Assembly (NCBI GenBank): GCA_964502525.1
Contig: CAZCXH010000100.1
Coordinates: 1 to 17,787 of the forward strand
Reading direction: 5' to 3'
DNA length: 17,787 bases
Source of the DNA: DATLYB01 sp964502525
GTDB lineage: Bacteria; Bacteroidota; Bacteroidia; Chitinophagales; CAIOSU01
This document shows, in pieces, positions 6,333 through 14,758 of this stretch (its first letter is position 1; each line of letters opens with the position of its first letter). The notes beneath the pieces were generated by a model. The model was not told the DNA's origin. It made no database searches and saw only the letters and a list, made by a program, of their open reading frames with translations. The position numbers and the translations under genes are program-made.

Positions 6333-7049
6333 TCAGTTTTTATTTATTCTTCTTCTCAAAGCGCGGATTAGAATCCCGAACGATTTTCTGATCCCCAGCC
6401 TCCCTTCAACCGTGTTTTGCAGGGCCTCGGCCGTGCTCATGTAATGCTCAGGATGCACCAGCGGCAGCGCCTGTGTTGCCTTCAGCGGCAGGCTTGTATT
6501 CCGGTTATTTATTACGAGAAAAATATTCTGCCTGTACCACCACTCCACTTTGCTGTTCAGCCAAACCTGCGGTCTGATGGAATCATTGAACCCATAGCCG
6601 CGCTTGCTGAATTTATCACTCCAATATTGGGGCCATTGCTCATTCACATGCCCTTCACCACCCTGGTAAGGTATGGCTGCCGAAAATAATATGACATCGC
6701 CCAATGAAACAAGCGTTTCAACATAAGTGTCGGCAGCCGCATCGTGAAGATGCTCGGCAACTTCGAGCGAAACAACGAGGTCATATTTCCGGTTCGACCG
6801 ATAAGGTTTGCTTAAATCAGCCGGAATGAATTTGTCCCTGCTGATTTTCAGCAGCGATACATCCGTTTGCGGGTGGTCAACACCGGTTATATCCGTTATG
6901 CCGTGCTTCCCTAACAAGCTGAGCCACGTGCCGGTTCCGCAACCGATGTCAATGACACTTTTAGGATGCAGCAGGTCTATCACCATCGGAACGATCTCCG
7001 CAGCAGCGTTGGCGTTATAAGTATATTCAGGATATTTAAAAAAGCTCAT
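6333..7049 (-). CDS. Class I SAM-dependent methyltransferase, paired with Wzt
   Basis: A 238-aa soluble methyltransferase. Motif I VIDIGCGTGT (32-41) forms the SAM-binding loop, D58 in GVDHP fits the acidic residue after strand beta-2, and ADLS (77-80) and LVVSLEVAEHL (91-101) are motif II/III-like. The C-terminal part carries aromatic segments (VEWWYRQNIF) as in glycan-cluster methyltransferases. Its ATG lies 3 nt after the stop of the Wzt-type ATPase gene, so the two are almost certainly co-transcribed and probably translationally coupled. Modification of the exported glycan is therefore likely, either internal O-methylation or a terminal cap. The acceptor cannot be told from the sequence alone. 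Confidence 0.88.
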   Translation of the reverse strand: MSFFKYPEYTYNANAAAEIVPMVIDLLHPKSVIDIGCGTGTWLSLLGKHGITDITGVDHPQTDVSLLKISRDKFIPADLSKPYRSNRKYDLVVSLEVAEHLHDAAADTYVETLVSLGDVILFSAAIPYQGGEGHVNEQWPQYWSDKFSKRGYGFNDSIRPQVWLNSKVEWWYRQNIFLVINNRNTSLPLKATQALPLVHPEHYMSTAEALQNTVEGRLGIRKSFGILIRALRRRINKN

Positions 7050-7052
7050 ATC

Positions 7053-8309
7053 CTATTTTGCGCGGAAAGTGATGTCATTCGTGAGAAACAGATTGTATGA
7101 TTTGTCGAGAAGCCTGCCGGTGCCGTGAACGTCCGCGTCTTTCAGCGAAAAATGGAACGCGCTGTAGATGGTATCATAGTTGTCTTCGCTGTCGCCAAAA
7201 TAAAGGTCAACCGTGTAGTTACCCTCTCCATAGATTGGAAACCTTTCAGACTCGATAATGACGGTTCCGCTCTTCACGCTGTCACGGTAAAGGCGGGTGC
7301 CGTAGTGGCGGTTATTCACGCCCAGTATCTCCTGGCCTAAATAGGTTTTCACTATGAAACCCAGCACCAACTCTTTTATATCGCGCTTATCGGTAAAATC
7401 TATCTCCACCTTCATCCGGCAGCCGGCATACAACTTGTTGGTCAATACGTCATCGCAGTACAGCCTGATCTCCTGCATCCCATAATCCCTGTCGTATTTT
7501 TTGTTTTTGTGCGTTCTTAAATCAAATATTCCGGAATGATCCTTCTCTTCCACCAGCACCGGGAGCGTTTTCTTCAAATAGTAATTAATTACTTTGCCTG
7601 ATTCCCCCTCTAGTTCCTTCTCACCGTTTGTCAGCACAAGCGTCCTGCTGCATAACAGCTTTGTCGCGCTCATGTTGTGGCTCACAAACAGAACAGTACG
7701 CCCGTGATTGCGGCTGAGGTCGTTCATTTTCTCCATGCACTTGCGCTGGAATTCCGCGTCTCCAACGGCAAGAACTTCGTCAATCACCAATATCTCCGGC
7801 TTTAAAAAAGCAGCAACTGCAAATGCCAGCCGCAACTGCATGCCGCTTGAATAGTGCTTCAGCGGTGTATCGAGGAATTTTTCCACACCGCTGAAATCAA
7901 CAATCTTGTCGAACTGCTCGAGAATTTCCTTTCTCTTCATCCCGAGTATCGAACCGTTGAGAAAAATATTCTCCCTGCCCGACAATTCAAGATGGAAGCC
8001 CGTTCCCACTTCGAGCAGGCTGGCAATCCTGCCTCGTGAAATAATCTTTCCGCTGGTGGGCGGGGTGATCTTCGACAGTATTTTCAGCAGCGTTGATTTT
8101 CCCGCACCGTTTTTTCCTATAATTCCTACAGATTCCCCCGGCTGCACATCAAAAGAAATATCCTTCAAAGCCCAGAACTCTTCGCTATCCCCGTTTTTCT
8201 TCAGCTTAAAGATGTTTGCAATGGTGTCGCGCAGGCTCAGGTAGCGCTGCTGTTCATGGCTTATCCTGAATTTTTTTGAAATATTTTTTACTTCGAGGAT
8301 CGGTTGCAT
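7053..8309 (-). CDS. Wzt-type polysaccharide ABC-transporter ATP-binding protein
   Basis: A 418-aa nucleotide-binding subunit of a glycan exporter acting at the inner membrane. The N-terminal ATPase (about 1-245) has Walker A GKNGAGKS (65-72), signature YSSGMQLRL (153-161), Walker B VIDE ending in D177/E178, and the switch H211. The sequence GTGFHLELSGRENIFLNG is typical of the Wzt/TagH/RfbE group. A C-terminal extension (about 250-418), rich in beta strands, corresponds to the Wzt C-terminal carbohydrate-binding domain, which in characterised O-antigen systems recognises a modified chain end. The permease (Wzm) normally adjacent is missing: infB ends 91 bp upstream and the methyltransferase follows. 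No promoter is evident, so read-through from infB is possible. Confidence 0.92.
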   Translation of the reverse strand: MQPILEVKNISKKFRISHEQQRYLSLRDTIANIFKLKKNGDSEEFWALKDISFDVQPGESVGIIGKNGAGKSTLLKILSKITPPTSGKIISRGRIASLLEVGTGFHLELSGRENIFLNGSILGMKRKEILEQFDKIVDFSGVEKFLDTPLKHYSSGMQLRLAFAVAAFLKPEILVIDEVLAVGDAEFQRKCMEKMNDLSRNHGRTVLFVSHNMSATKLLCSRTLVLTNGEKELEGESGKVINYYLKKTLPVLVEEKDHSGIFDLRTHKNKKYDRDYGMQEIRLYCDDVLTNKLYAGCRMKVEIDFTDKRDIKELVLGFIVKTYLGQEILGVNNRHYGTRLYRDSVKSGTVIIESERFPIYGEGNYTVDLYFGDSEDNYDTIYSAFHFSLKDADVHGTGRLLDKSYNLFLTNDITFRAK

Positions 8310-8400
8310 CGCTTACGCTTTACCGCTTAAGGTCAGAATGTTGGTTCTTTTTCCGGGGAAAAGTGATGGCAAGGTGTCAACCGCAACTGTAAACCCCTCA

Positions 8401-11055
8401 TTACAGCGTACGCTTTACTTCCGTTTCTTCGTAGGCTTCGAGCATGTCGCCCGCTTTCACATCGTTGAAATCCTTCACGCGGATGCCGCATTCCTGCCCG
8501 GAGACGACCTCTTTCGCTTCATCCTTGAAGCGCTTGAGGGTTTCGATAACCCCCGCGTAAACCACAATACCATCACGCACCACGCGCATCCTCGATTTGT
8601 TGGTGATTTTGCCTTCCACCACCTGACAGCCGGCAATGGTGCCGACTTTGCTGACTTTGAAAACTTCCTTCACTTCGGCATTGCCGAGGATCCTTTCTTC
8701 GATGGTGGGCTCAAGCATCCCTTCCATCGCGGTTTTTATTTCTTCTATGGCGTCATAGATCACCGAATAGAGCCGGATTTCGATGTTTTCCTTCTCCGCC
8801 AGTTTGCGCGCGCTCACAGACGGTCGCACCTGAAATCCGATGATGATAGCGTCAGAAGCAGAGGCGAGCAGCACATCCGATTCGGTGATCTGACCCACCG
8901 CGCCATACACCACGTTAACCACAATTTCCTGCGTTGATAATTTCTGCAATGAATCCGCGATTGCCTGCACCGAACCATCCACATCGCCTTTGACAATCAC
9001 GTTCAGTTCCTTGAATGTTCCGAGCGCGAGTCTTCGTCCTATTTCATCGAGCGTGATGTGCTTCCTGGTGCGCAACCCCTGCTCACGGATGATTTGCTCA
9101 CGCTTGTTGGTGACCTCCTTTGCTTCCTGTTCGTCTTCAAATACTTTGAATGCTTCACCGGCCTGTGGCGCGCCATTCAAACCGAGAACCAATACTGCAG
9201 ATGAAGGGCCCGATTCAGAGCGTTTTTCTCCTTTCTCATTGAACATGGCTTTCACTTTCCCATGGTTGGTGCCGGAAACCACCATATCTCCTAAACGAAG
9301 GGTGCCGGTTTGAACCAGCAGGGTGGCAACATAGCCGCGTCCCTTATCAAGAGTGGCCTCAATCACCGTTCCGCTGGCGGGCTTGGTCGGATTGGCTTTT
9401 AGTTCAAGCAGTTCGGATTCGAGCAAAATTTTGTCAAGCAGCTTATCAATATTGATTCCTTTTTTGGCTGATATTTCCTGTGACTGGTATTTGCCGCCCC
9501 ACTCCTCCACGAGCAGGTTCATGCTGGCAAGCTGCTCCCGGATCTTGTCGGGCGCAGATCCTTCCTTATCAATCTTGTTGATGGCAAACACCATCGGAAC
9601 GCCCGCTGCCTGCGCGTGGCTGATGGCTTCCTTTGTCTGGGGCATCACGGCATCGTCAGCGGCTATCACGATCACCGCAACGTCAGTAACCTGAGCTCCT
9701 CTGGCGCGCATTGCAGTAAAGGCCTCGTGGCCGGGAGTGTCAAGAAACACAACCTTTTTCCCCCTATCAGTTGTCACTTCGTGCGCCCCGATATGCTGAG
9801 TTATGCCTCCTGCTTCCTGGCTGATCACGTTGGTGCTCCGGATAAAATCGAGCAACGATGTCTTACCGTGGTCAACGTGACCCATCACCGTAACAATAGG
9901 AGCGCGCTCCTGCAGATTCTCGGGCGACTCTTCATCTTCCTCCTCTCCTTCCTCAGCATGGTCTGCCACGCTGATGAACTTTACCTTGTATCCGAACTCG
10001 TCAGCCACCAACTCTATGACCTCAGCATCCAGTCGCTGATTGATGGAAACCATGATTCCAAGTTTGAGGCATTTGCTGATAACTTCCGTAGCGCTGACAT
10101 TCATCAGGCTCGCCAGTTCGCTCACCGAGATAAACTCGGTAACGTGCAAAACATTTGATTCAACCACTTCAGCTTGCTCCAGCGCTGCTGCCGCTTCTTC
10201 TTTCTTCTGCCTCTTTATTTTTGACTTGATTCCCTTGCCCTTTGCCCCGCCACCGAGTTTCGCCAGCGTGGACTTTATTTTGTCCTGAATTTCTTTTTCC
10301 GATACCTGAGGCTGTTCCTCTACAGTCCTCCTGCTGCGCCTGCCGCGCCCGTCTTCTACGCGTCTTTCCTCACCCTGCCCTCGATCTTCCCTGAATGAAA
10401 TCTTTTGCTTAACTATTCTCTTGCGCCTGCGCTTTGAGCGGTCAAAATCGGCAGGCGCTTCTTTCTCTTTTCTCTCAGGCTCAACGGGTAGTTCAATCTT
10501 TGAAACTACCTTGGGTCCTGTGAGCTTAATAAGCTCGGTTTTGATTATCTCCGGCTCGGGTTCAGGAACGACCTCTTTTCTGACTTTCTTTTCCGGTTTC
10601 TTTTCGACTTCGGGTTTAATCTTTTCTTCCGGCTTCAAATCAAGCCTGCCGACAATCTTCGGTCCTTCCAGTTCGGGAATTTCAGTTTTTGCAAGCTCAA
10701 TCTCTTCCTTCACTTTGTCCTTCTTCTCCTTGTGCTCAATGGTTGGCTGCACCCCGCTTGACTTGATAAGCACTTCATCGGTCTCAACTTCCTTTTTCGG
10801 TGGACTGATTGTAGCGGTCAGCACGATGTCCTTATGATCACTGCTTCCAATCACCTTTGTGTCAGCCTGTTTTTTTACCGCGGCATCCTTCTGATATTCC
10901 TTCAGCAAAATGTTATACATCTCCTCCGTAAGCTTAGCGGTAGGCTTGTTCTCAACCTCGAAGCCTTGCTCCTTCAGAAGGTCAATCATGGTATGGGTTC
11001 CCACCCCAAGCTCGTTGGCTACTTTAACTAATCTGAAACTTTTTACTTCCGCCAC
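8401..11055 (-). CDS. infB: Translation initiation factor IF-2
   Basis: The 884-aa GTPase that positions initiator tRNA on the 30S subunit and promotes subunit joining. An IF2 N-terminal domain (about 5-55) is followed by a long charged linker (about 60-300) and a second N-terminal subdomain (VSELASLMNVSATEVISKCLKLG, about 311-333). The GTPase domain follows: G1 GHVDHGKT (392-399), G3 DTPGHE (439-444), G4 NKID (493-496) and the SAKKG loop. Domains II-IV complete the C-terminal half. The linker holds a repeated GPK(I/V)V motif (131-135 and 180-184). It is the last gene of rimP-nusA-infB, with 29 nt between the nusA stop and its ATG. Essential and full length. Confidence 0.98.
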   Translation of the reverse strand: MAEVKSFRLVKVANELGVGTHTMIDLLKEQGFEVENKPTAKLTEEMYNILLKEYQKDAAVKKQADTKVIGSSDHKDIVLTATISPPKKEVETDEVLIKSSGVQPTIEHKEKKDKVKEEIELAKTEIPELEGPKIVGRLDLKPEEKIKPEVEKKPEKKVRKEVVPEPEPEIIKTELIKLTGPKVVSKIELPVEPERKEKEAPADFDRSKRRRKRIVKQKISFREDRGQGEERRVEDGRGRRSRRTVEEQPQVSEKEIQDKIKSTLAKLGGGAKGKGIKSKIKRQKKEEAAAALEQAEVVESNVLHVTEFISVSELASLMNVSATEVISKCLKLGIMVSINQRLDAEVIELVADEFGYKVKFISVADHAEEGEEEDEESPENLQERAPIVTVMGHVDHGKTSLLDFIRSTNVISQEAGGITQHIGAHEVTTDRGKKVVFLDTPGHEAFTAMRARGAQVTDVAVIVIAADDAVMPQTKEAISHAQAAGVPMVFAINKIDKEGSAPDKIREQLASMNLLVEEWGGKYQSQEISAKKGINIDKLLDKILLESELLELKANPTKPASGTVIEATLDKGRGYVATLLVQTGTLRLGDMVVSGTNHGKVKAMFNEKGEKRSESGPSSAVLVLGLNGAPQAGEAFKVFEDEQEAKEVTNKREQIIREQGLRTRKHITLDEIGRRLALGTFKELNVIVKGDVDGSVQAIADSLQKLSTQEIVVNVVYGAVGQITESDVLLASASDAIIIGFQVRPSVSARKLAEKENIEIRLYSVIYDAIEEIKTAMEGMLEPTIEERILGNAEVKEVFKVSKVGTIAGCQVVEGKITNKSRMRVVRDGIVVYAGVIETLKRFKDEAKEVVSGQECGIRVKDFNDVKAGDMLEAYEETEVKRTL

Positions 11056-11084
11056 TTAGATTAATCCCGCTTTATTGAAATGAA

Positions 11085-12362
11085 TTAACTTTTTTCCTTC
11101 TTTTCCTTTTTTTCCTTTTCGTCATGCTCAAACTCCGCCTTAAGAATCTTCACTACTTCATTAATCGTTTCCTCCTCGAGGTCGGTTCTTCTCACCAACT
11201 CATCCGTGCTCAACTCCAGCACTGATTTTGCTGTGTCGCAGCCAATGGACTTCAACTGGTCAATGATCCAACTGTCAATTTCATCGGAAAACTCATCGAG
11301 GTCAACGTCATACTCCTCTCCTTCTTCAATGTCGCGATAAACGTCAATCTGGTAGCCCACCAGCCTGCTGGCGAGCTTAATGTTCTGACCGCCTTTCCCA
11401 ATGGCAAGCGATACCTGGTCGGGTTTGAGATAAACCTGAACCATCTTTTTCTCCTCATCAATATTGAGCGATGTGATTTTGGCCGGAGCGAGCGCCCGCT
11501 GAATCAGCAGGCTCATGTTATTGGTGTGATTAATGATGTCTATGTTTTCGTTCTTAAGCTCCCGCACAATGCCGTGAATTCTCGAACCTTTCATGCCAAC
11601 ACATGCGCCTACCGGATCAATGCGGTCATCATACGACTCCACTACCACTTTGGCTTTTTCACCCGGTTCGCGAACGATGCTGCGGATGGTGATTAGCCCG
11701 TCAAAGATTTCCGGCACTTCCAGCTCCATCAGCTTGGCGAGAAAAGCGTTATCCGTTCTGGAAAGCACCACCACGAGGTTGGTGCCGCGCATCTCCACTT
11801 TTTTAACTACCGCCCTCACGGCATCGCCTTTCTTGAAGTAGTCGTGCTTGATCTGTTCTGATTTCGGCAGAATCAGTTCATTCCCTTCGTCATCGAGCAG
11901 CAAAACCTCTTTTTTCCAGACCTGATATACTTCAGCAGTGACGATTTCGCCTACGCGGTCTTTGTACTTCTTGTAAACCTCATCTTTCTCAATCTCGTTG
12001 ATCTTCGAACTCAGGGTTTGGCGGAACGCCAGCGCAGCCCTGCGGGTGAAGCTTTCTATGGGAATCTCCTCATAAGCCTCTTCGCCCACTTCGTAGTCCT
12101 CTTCAATTTTTTTGGCGTCAGATAAGGAAATCTGCTTCAGCGGATCTTCCACCTTGCCGTCTTCCACAATCTCGCGCCTTCGCCACACTTCAAGGTCGCC
12201 CTTCTCGGTGTTGACGATGACGTCAAAGTTTTCATCGGAGCCGTACTTTTTGCGCATGAGGGTGCGGAACACTTCCTCAAGCACTTTCATCATGGTAGGA
12301 CGGTCAATATTCTTGTTGTCCTTAAACTCCGAAAACGATTCAATCAGTTGAATGCTGTTCAT
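11085..12362 (-). CDS. nusA: Transcription termination/antitermination factor NusA
   Basis: A 425-aa RNA polymerase-associated factor. It has the N-terminal RNAP-binding domain (about 1-125), the S1 domain (about 135-200), KH1 with VGACVGMKGSRI (about 251-262) and KH2 with AIGKGGQNIKLASRLVGYQI (about 320-339). A short acidic C-terminal region ends in a lysine-rich tail and contains a helix-hairpin-like stretch (LKSIGCDTAKSVLELSTDEL). Long C-terminal acidic repeats of the enterobacterial type are absent, so the protein is somewhat shorter than the E. coli one. Its ATG lies 3 nt after the rimP stop. NusA itself affects pausing and termination, which is relevant to the hairpin in the leader of this operon. 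Confidence 0.97.
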   Translation of the reverse strand: MNSIQLIESFSEFKDNKNIDRPTMMKVLEEVFRTLMRKKYGSDENFDVIVNTEKGDLEVWRRREIVEDGKVEDPLKQISLSDAKKIEEDYEVGEEAYEEIPIESFTRRAALAFRQTLSSKINEIEKDEVYKKYKDRVGEIVTAEVYQVWKKEVLLLDDEGNELILPKSEQIKHDYFKKGDAVRAVVKKVEMRGTNLVVVLSRTDNAFLAKLMELEVPEIFDGLITIRSIVREPGEKAKVVVESYDDRIDPVGACVGMKGSRIHGIVRELKNENIDIINHTNNMSLLIQRALAPAKITSLNIDEEKKMVQVYLKPDQVSLAIGKGGQNIKLASRLVGYQIDVYRDIEEGEEYDVDLDEFSDEIDSWIIDQLKSIGCDTAKSVLELSTDELVRRTDLEEETINEVVKILKAEFEHDEKEKKEKKEKS

Positions 12363-12365
12363 GAC

Positions 12366-12833
12366 TCAAATGTTGATTTTCAGTTTTGTTGATTTTATGT
12401 CGGTTAATAAAATTTCTTCCGTCTTTGTTGCTTCGGTCATTCCTTTTTCCTTCACTGTGATTTCCAGAACGAGCTTGTTTTCATCCTCGTTTTTCAGCAC
12501 ACCATCAAGCCTGTTCCCGTCAAACTTGACAACGCTGACTTCTTTGCCCACTGCGTTTCGATACTGCCGCTTCACCCTTAAAGGATTTTCCAATCCTGGC
12601 GATGAAACATCCAATATGTAATTGGCATCAACCAGCATTTCGCCTTCCAGATGGCTCTCGAGATACCGGCTGAACTCAGCGCATTTATCTATCGAAATGC
12701 CGTTGTCGCCATCCAAGAACACCACTATTTTCCTTCCCTGCACTTTCACGTCCACTAGGAAAAACTCAGGCTGTTGGGAGAATTTTTCCTCAAGCCACTC
12801 CTCAATCTTCAACTTAACCACTTCAGTATCCAC
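12366..12833 (-). CDS. rimP: Ribosome maturation factor RimP
   Basis: A 155-aa protein needed for 30S subunit maturation. The start is taken as GTG at 12833, giving an N terminus VDTEVVKLKIEEWLEEKF that matches the usual RimP beginning. The N-terminal alpha/beta domain includes VDVKVQGRKIVVFLDGDNGISIDKCAEFSRYLE, and the conserved YILDVSSPGLENPL leads into the C-terminal Sm-like barrel. An ATG-initiated frame reaches back to 13019, but it would run through the predicted promoter and the leader hairpin, and its extra 62 residues do not resemble RimP. AAGG directly precedes the GTG as a weak ribosome-binding site. First gene of rimP-nusA-infB. Confidence 0.92.
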   Translation of the reverse strand: MDTEVVKLKIEEWLEEKFSQQPEFFLVDVKVQGRKIVVFLDGDNGISIDKCAEFSRYLESHLEGEMLVDANYILDVSSPGLENPLRVKRQYRNAVGKEVSVVKFDGNRLDGVLKNEDENKLVLEITVKEKGMTEATKTEEILLTDIKSTKLKINI

Positions 12834-12846
12834 CTTGATTTCTAAT

Positions 12847-12867
12847 AAAAAAGGGGACTTTGTCCCC
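12847..12867 (-). terminator. Intrinsic terminator-like hairpin in the rimP leader (attenuator candidate)
   Basis: On the minus strand GGGGAC (12867-12862), loop AAA, GTCCCC (12858-12853) and then six T (12852-12847) form a compact, perfect terminator. It lies between the predicted transcription start (near 12881) and the rimP GTG (12833). It therefore can end the operon transcript before the first gene unless it is read through. No competing antiterminator stem is obvious. Confidence 0.65.
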
Positions 12868-12886
12868 TCACAGCATTTTCCGGGTG

Positions 12887-12894
12887 CAAATATA
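12887..12894 (-). promoter_or_regulatory. -7 element of the rimP-nusA-infB promoter
   Basis: TATATTTG on the minus strand matches the Bacteroidota TAnnTTTG -7 consensus exactly. The TTG at -33 is not clear. The predicted start is near 12881, giving a leader of about 48 nt that contains the hairpin at 12847-12867. Confidence 0.6.
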
Positions 12895-13051
12895 AGAATG
12901 TTTTTGAGGTTAGGAAATGCGGTGACTAATGAAAAAAAACGGGTTGCTTTAGAAGCGAACCGGAATTGCCATGGAATCATATAAAAATTGTTAAAAGCAT
13001 CTTCTTTCGGAAACTCCAATCCGTATTATTCGTTAGTTCAGATCAGAATTA

Positions 13052-13089
13052 AAATGCTCCCGTTAAATATTGTTAACAGGTGAGCATTT
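13052..13089. promoter_or_regulatory. Nested inverted repeat upstream of the kinase gene (operator candidate)
   Basis: AAATGCTC (13052-13059) and GAGCATTT (13082-13089) are perfect inverse complements. Inside them GTTAA (13062-13066) and TTAAC (13073-13077) form a second inverted pair around ATATTG. The 38-bp site ends 15 bp before the -7-like element of the kinase operon, a good position for a dimeric regulator. No T-tract follows, so it is not a terminator. Confidence 0.45.
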
Positions 13090-13104
13090 CAGGAGCAGCT
13101 AAAT

Positions 13105-13112
13105 TAATTTTG
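13105..13112 (+). promoter_or_regulatory. -7-like element directly before the histidine kinase gene
   Basis: TAATTTTG matches TAnnTTTG and lies only 5 nt before the ATG at 13118, so a transcript starting from it would be leaderless or nearly so. No TTG is found at -33 spacing. It may instead be a chance match. Confidence 0.3.
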
Positions 13113-13117
13113 AATAC

Positions 13118-14758
13118 ATGAATAAAGGCCTTGTTGTCGCGCTGATTGTGGTGATGACGCTGGTGCTGGCGGGCATGGTTTTCATCCAGATTTACTGGAT
13201 CAACAATGCCATTGCGCTGCGCGAGCAGCAGTTTGACCAGAGCGTGAGCGATGCCCTCGGCCAGGTGGCTCAAAATATGGAGCGGCAGGATGCGGCAAGT
13301 TTCATCTTTAATGAATTTTTCACCGCCAACAGGTCAGATCATAACATTGACCGGAAAATCCGCCTGTTTCACAACCGCATCAACCGTTCCTTTGAAACCC
13401 AGATATCACCGGTTTTAAGGCAGATTGAAGAATACAAAACTGCCGAGGTAAGGAACAAAGACGGGCAGCAGGCTTCATTGAACATCAATCTCGACACTGG
13501 CGTTGTCATCATTGACTCATCGAGGAAGGGATTTTACACAGGCACTATCAGGATGCATGTGGCTGATTCCGCCTGCCAGTTGCACATTTCCGCAAGCAAC
13601 CGGGAGAACCTGATCCGCTCGGTGAACGAGCAAATGCAGAAGCTGAACCAGCACAGGAACCTGGTAAATGATATTTTTCTTCAATTTTTCAGCAATGAGC
13701 GCTCCATACATGACCGAATCCCCAGAGATGATATGCAGGCTCTGATTGCGGAAGCGCTGGGTAACGAGGGCATCGAGGCGCCCTTTGAATATGTTATCAC
13801 TACGCAGATGGGCAATGCCATTACTGCTAGCAGCAGTTTCAAGACAGAAATGCTGCCCTCAGCGCACAAGGTGACGCTATTCCCGAATGATTTATTTTCG
13901 GAGCACAACTACCTGTTCGTTCAGTTCCCCACCAAGCGCGATTACATCAGGAAGAGCCTCGGCACGATGGCGTTTTCATCCATCGGGCTGATTCTCGCCA
14001 TTTCTCTTTGCTTCGCCTACACCATACATATCATTTTCAGGCAGAAAAAATTGTCGGACATGAAAACCGATTTCGTCAACAACATGACGCACGAGCTGAA
14101 GACACCCATCTCCACCATTTCGCTTGCAAGCGAAATGCTTCGCGACCAAAAGGTGACTGCCGACCCGCAGCGTATTCAGAAATATGCGGGCGTGATTCAT
14201 GACGAAAACAAAAGGCTGGGAAGCCATGTGGAAAAGGTGTTGCAGATGGCAGTGATTGACCGGGGCGAGCATAAGCTGAAATTGTCTTATGTCAGCCTTC
14301 ACGAGCTTGTTCAAAAAGCCGTTGACAAGATGGCGCTGCAATTAGAAGAACGCGGGGGTGTTTTGCGAACCGAATTTAACGCCCGCTTTCCGGAGGCAAG
14401 GGTTGACGAAACGCATTTCACCAACATCGTTACCAACCTGCTTGATAACGCCATCAAATATTCAAACGGAAGGCCTGAAATCATTGTAACCACCCGCGAC
14501 CATGGCGGTGGTGTGCTCATCAGTGTGAGTGATAACGGGATCGGAATGAGCAAGGAAGCCCAGAAGCGCGTATTTGAAAAATTCTACCGCGTGCCAACCG
14601 GCAACGTACACAATGTAAAAGGCTTCGGACTGGGCCTGAGCTATGTGAAAGCAATGGTAGAAGCGCATGGCGGCTACATCCGTCTGAAGAGCGAGTTGCA
14701 CAAGGGTACCACCTTTGAAGTATTTATTCCGCATTCAAATTCAATCCATGAAAACTGA
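13118..14758 (+). CDS. Sensor histidine kinase (RprX-like, two membrane segments)
   Basis: A 546-aa inner-membrane sensor. TM1 (about 5-27) starts right at the N terminus, a periplasmic sensing region spans about 28-280, and TM2 spans about 283-307. The cytoplasmic kinase follows without an obvious HAMP domain. HisKA has phosphorylated H325 in NNMTHELKTP. The HATPase domain has the N box NLLDNAIKYS (440-449), G1 DNGIGM (472-477), F box FEKFYR (486-491) and G2 GFGLGL (502-507). All catalytic motifs are intact. The periplasmic domain has no motif I recognise, so the signal is unknown. The gene overlaps the following regulator by 11 nt, which indicates a cognate pair. Topology and size resemble RprX of Bacteroides, a comparison from memory rather than a search. 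Divergent from rimP. Confidence 0.93.
   Translation: MNKGLVVALIVVMTLVLAGMVFIQIYWINNAIALREQQFDQSVSDALGQVAQNMERQDAASFIFNEFFTANRSDHNIDRKIRLFHNRINRSFETQISPVLRQIEEYKTAEVRNKDGQQASLNINLDTGVVIIDSSRKGFYTGTIRMHVADSACQLHISASNRENLIRSVNEQMQKLNQHRNLVNDIFLQFFSNERSIHDRIPRDDMQALIAEALGNEGIEAPFEYVITTQMGNAITASSSFKTEMLPSAHKVTLFPNDLFSEHNYLFVQFPTKRDYIRKSLGTMAFSSIGLILAISLCFAYTIHIIFRQKKLSDMKTDFVNNMTHELKTPISTISLASEMLRDQKVTADPQRIQKYAGVIHDENKRLGSHVEKVLQMAVIDRGEHKLKLSYVSLHELVQKAVDKMALQLEERGGVLRTEFNARFPEARVDETHFTNIVTNLLDNAIKYSNGRPEIIVTTRDHGGGVLISVSDNGIGMSKEAQKRVFEKFYRVPTGNVHNVKGFGLGLSYVKAMVEAHGGYIRLKSELHKGTTFEVFIPHSNSIHEN

Noticed and set aside
8340..8370. CTTTTTCCGGGGAAAAG symmetry downstream of infB as a terminator
   Set aside because: The stem is AT-rich with a tiny loop and no T-tract, so infB termination there is not supported.
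12834..13019. ATG-initiated N-terminal extension of RimP
   Set aside because: The extra 62 residues do not look like RimP, and the frame crosses an exact -7 promoter element and a terminator hairpin; the GTG at 12833 gives the usual 155-aa size.
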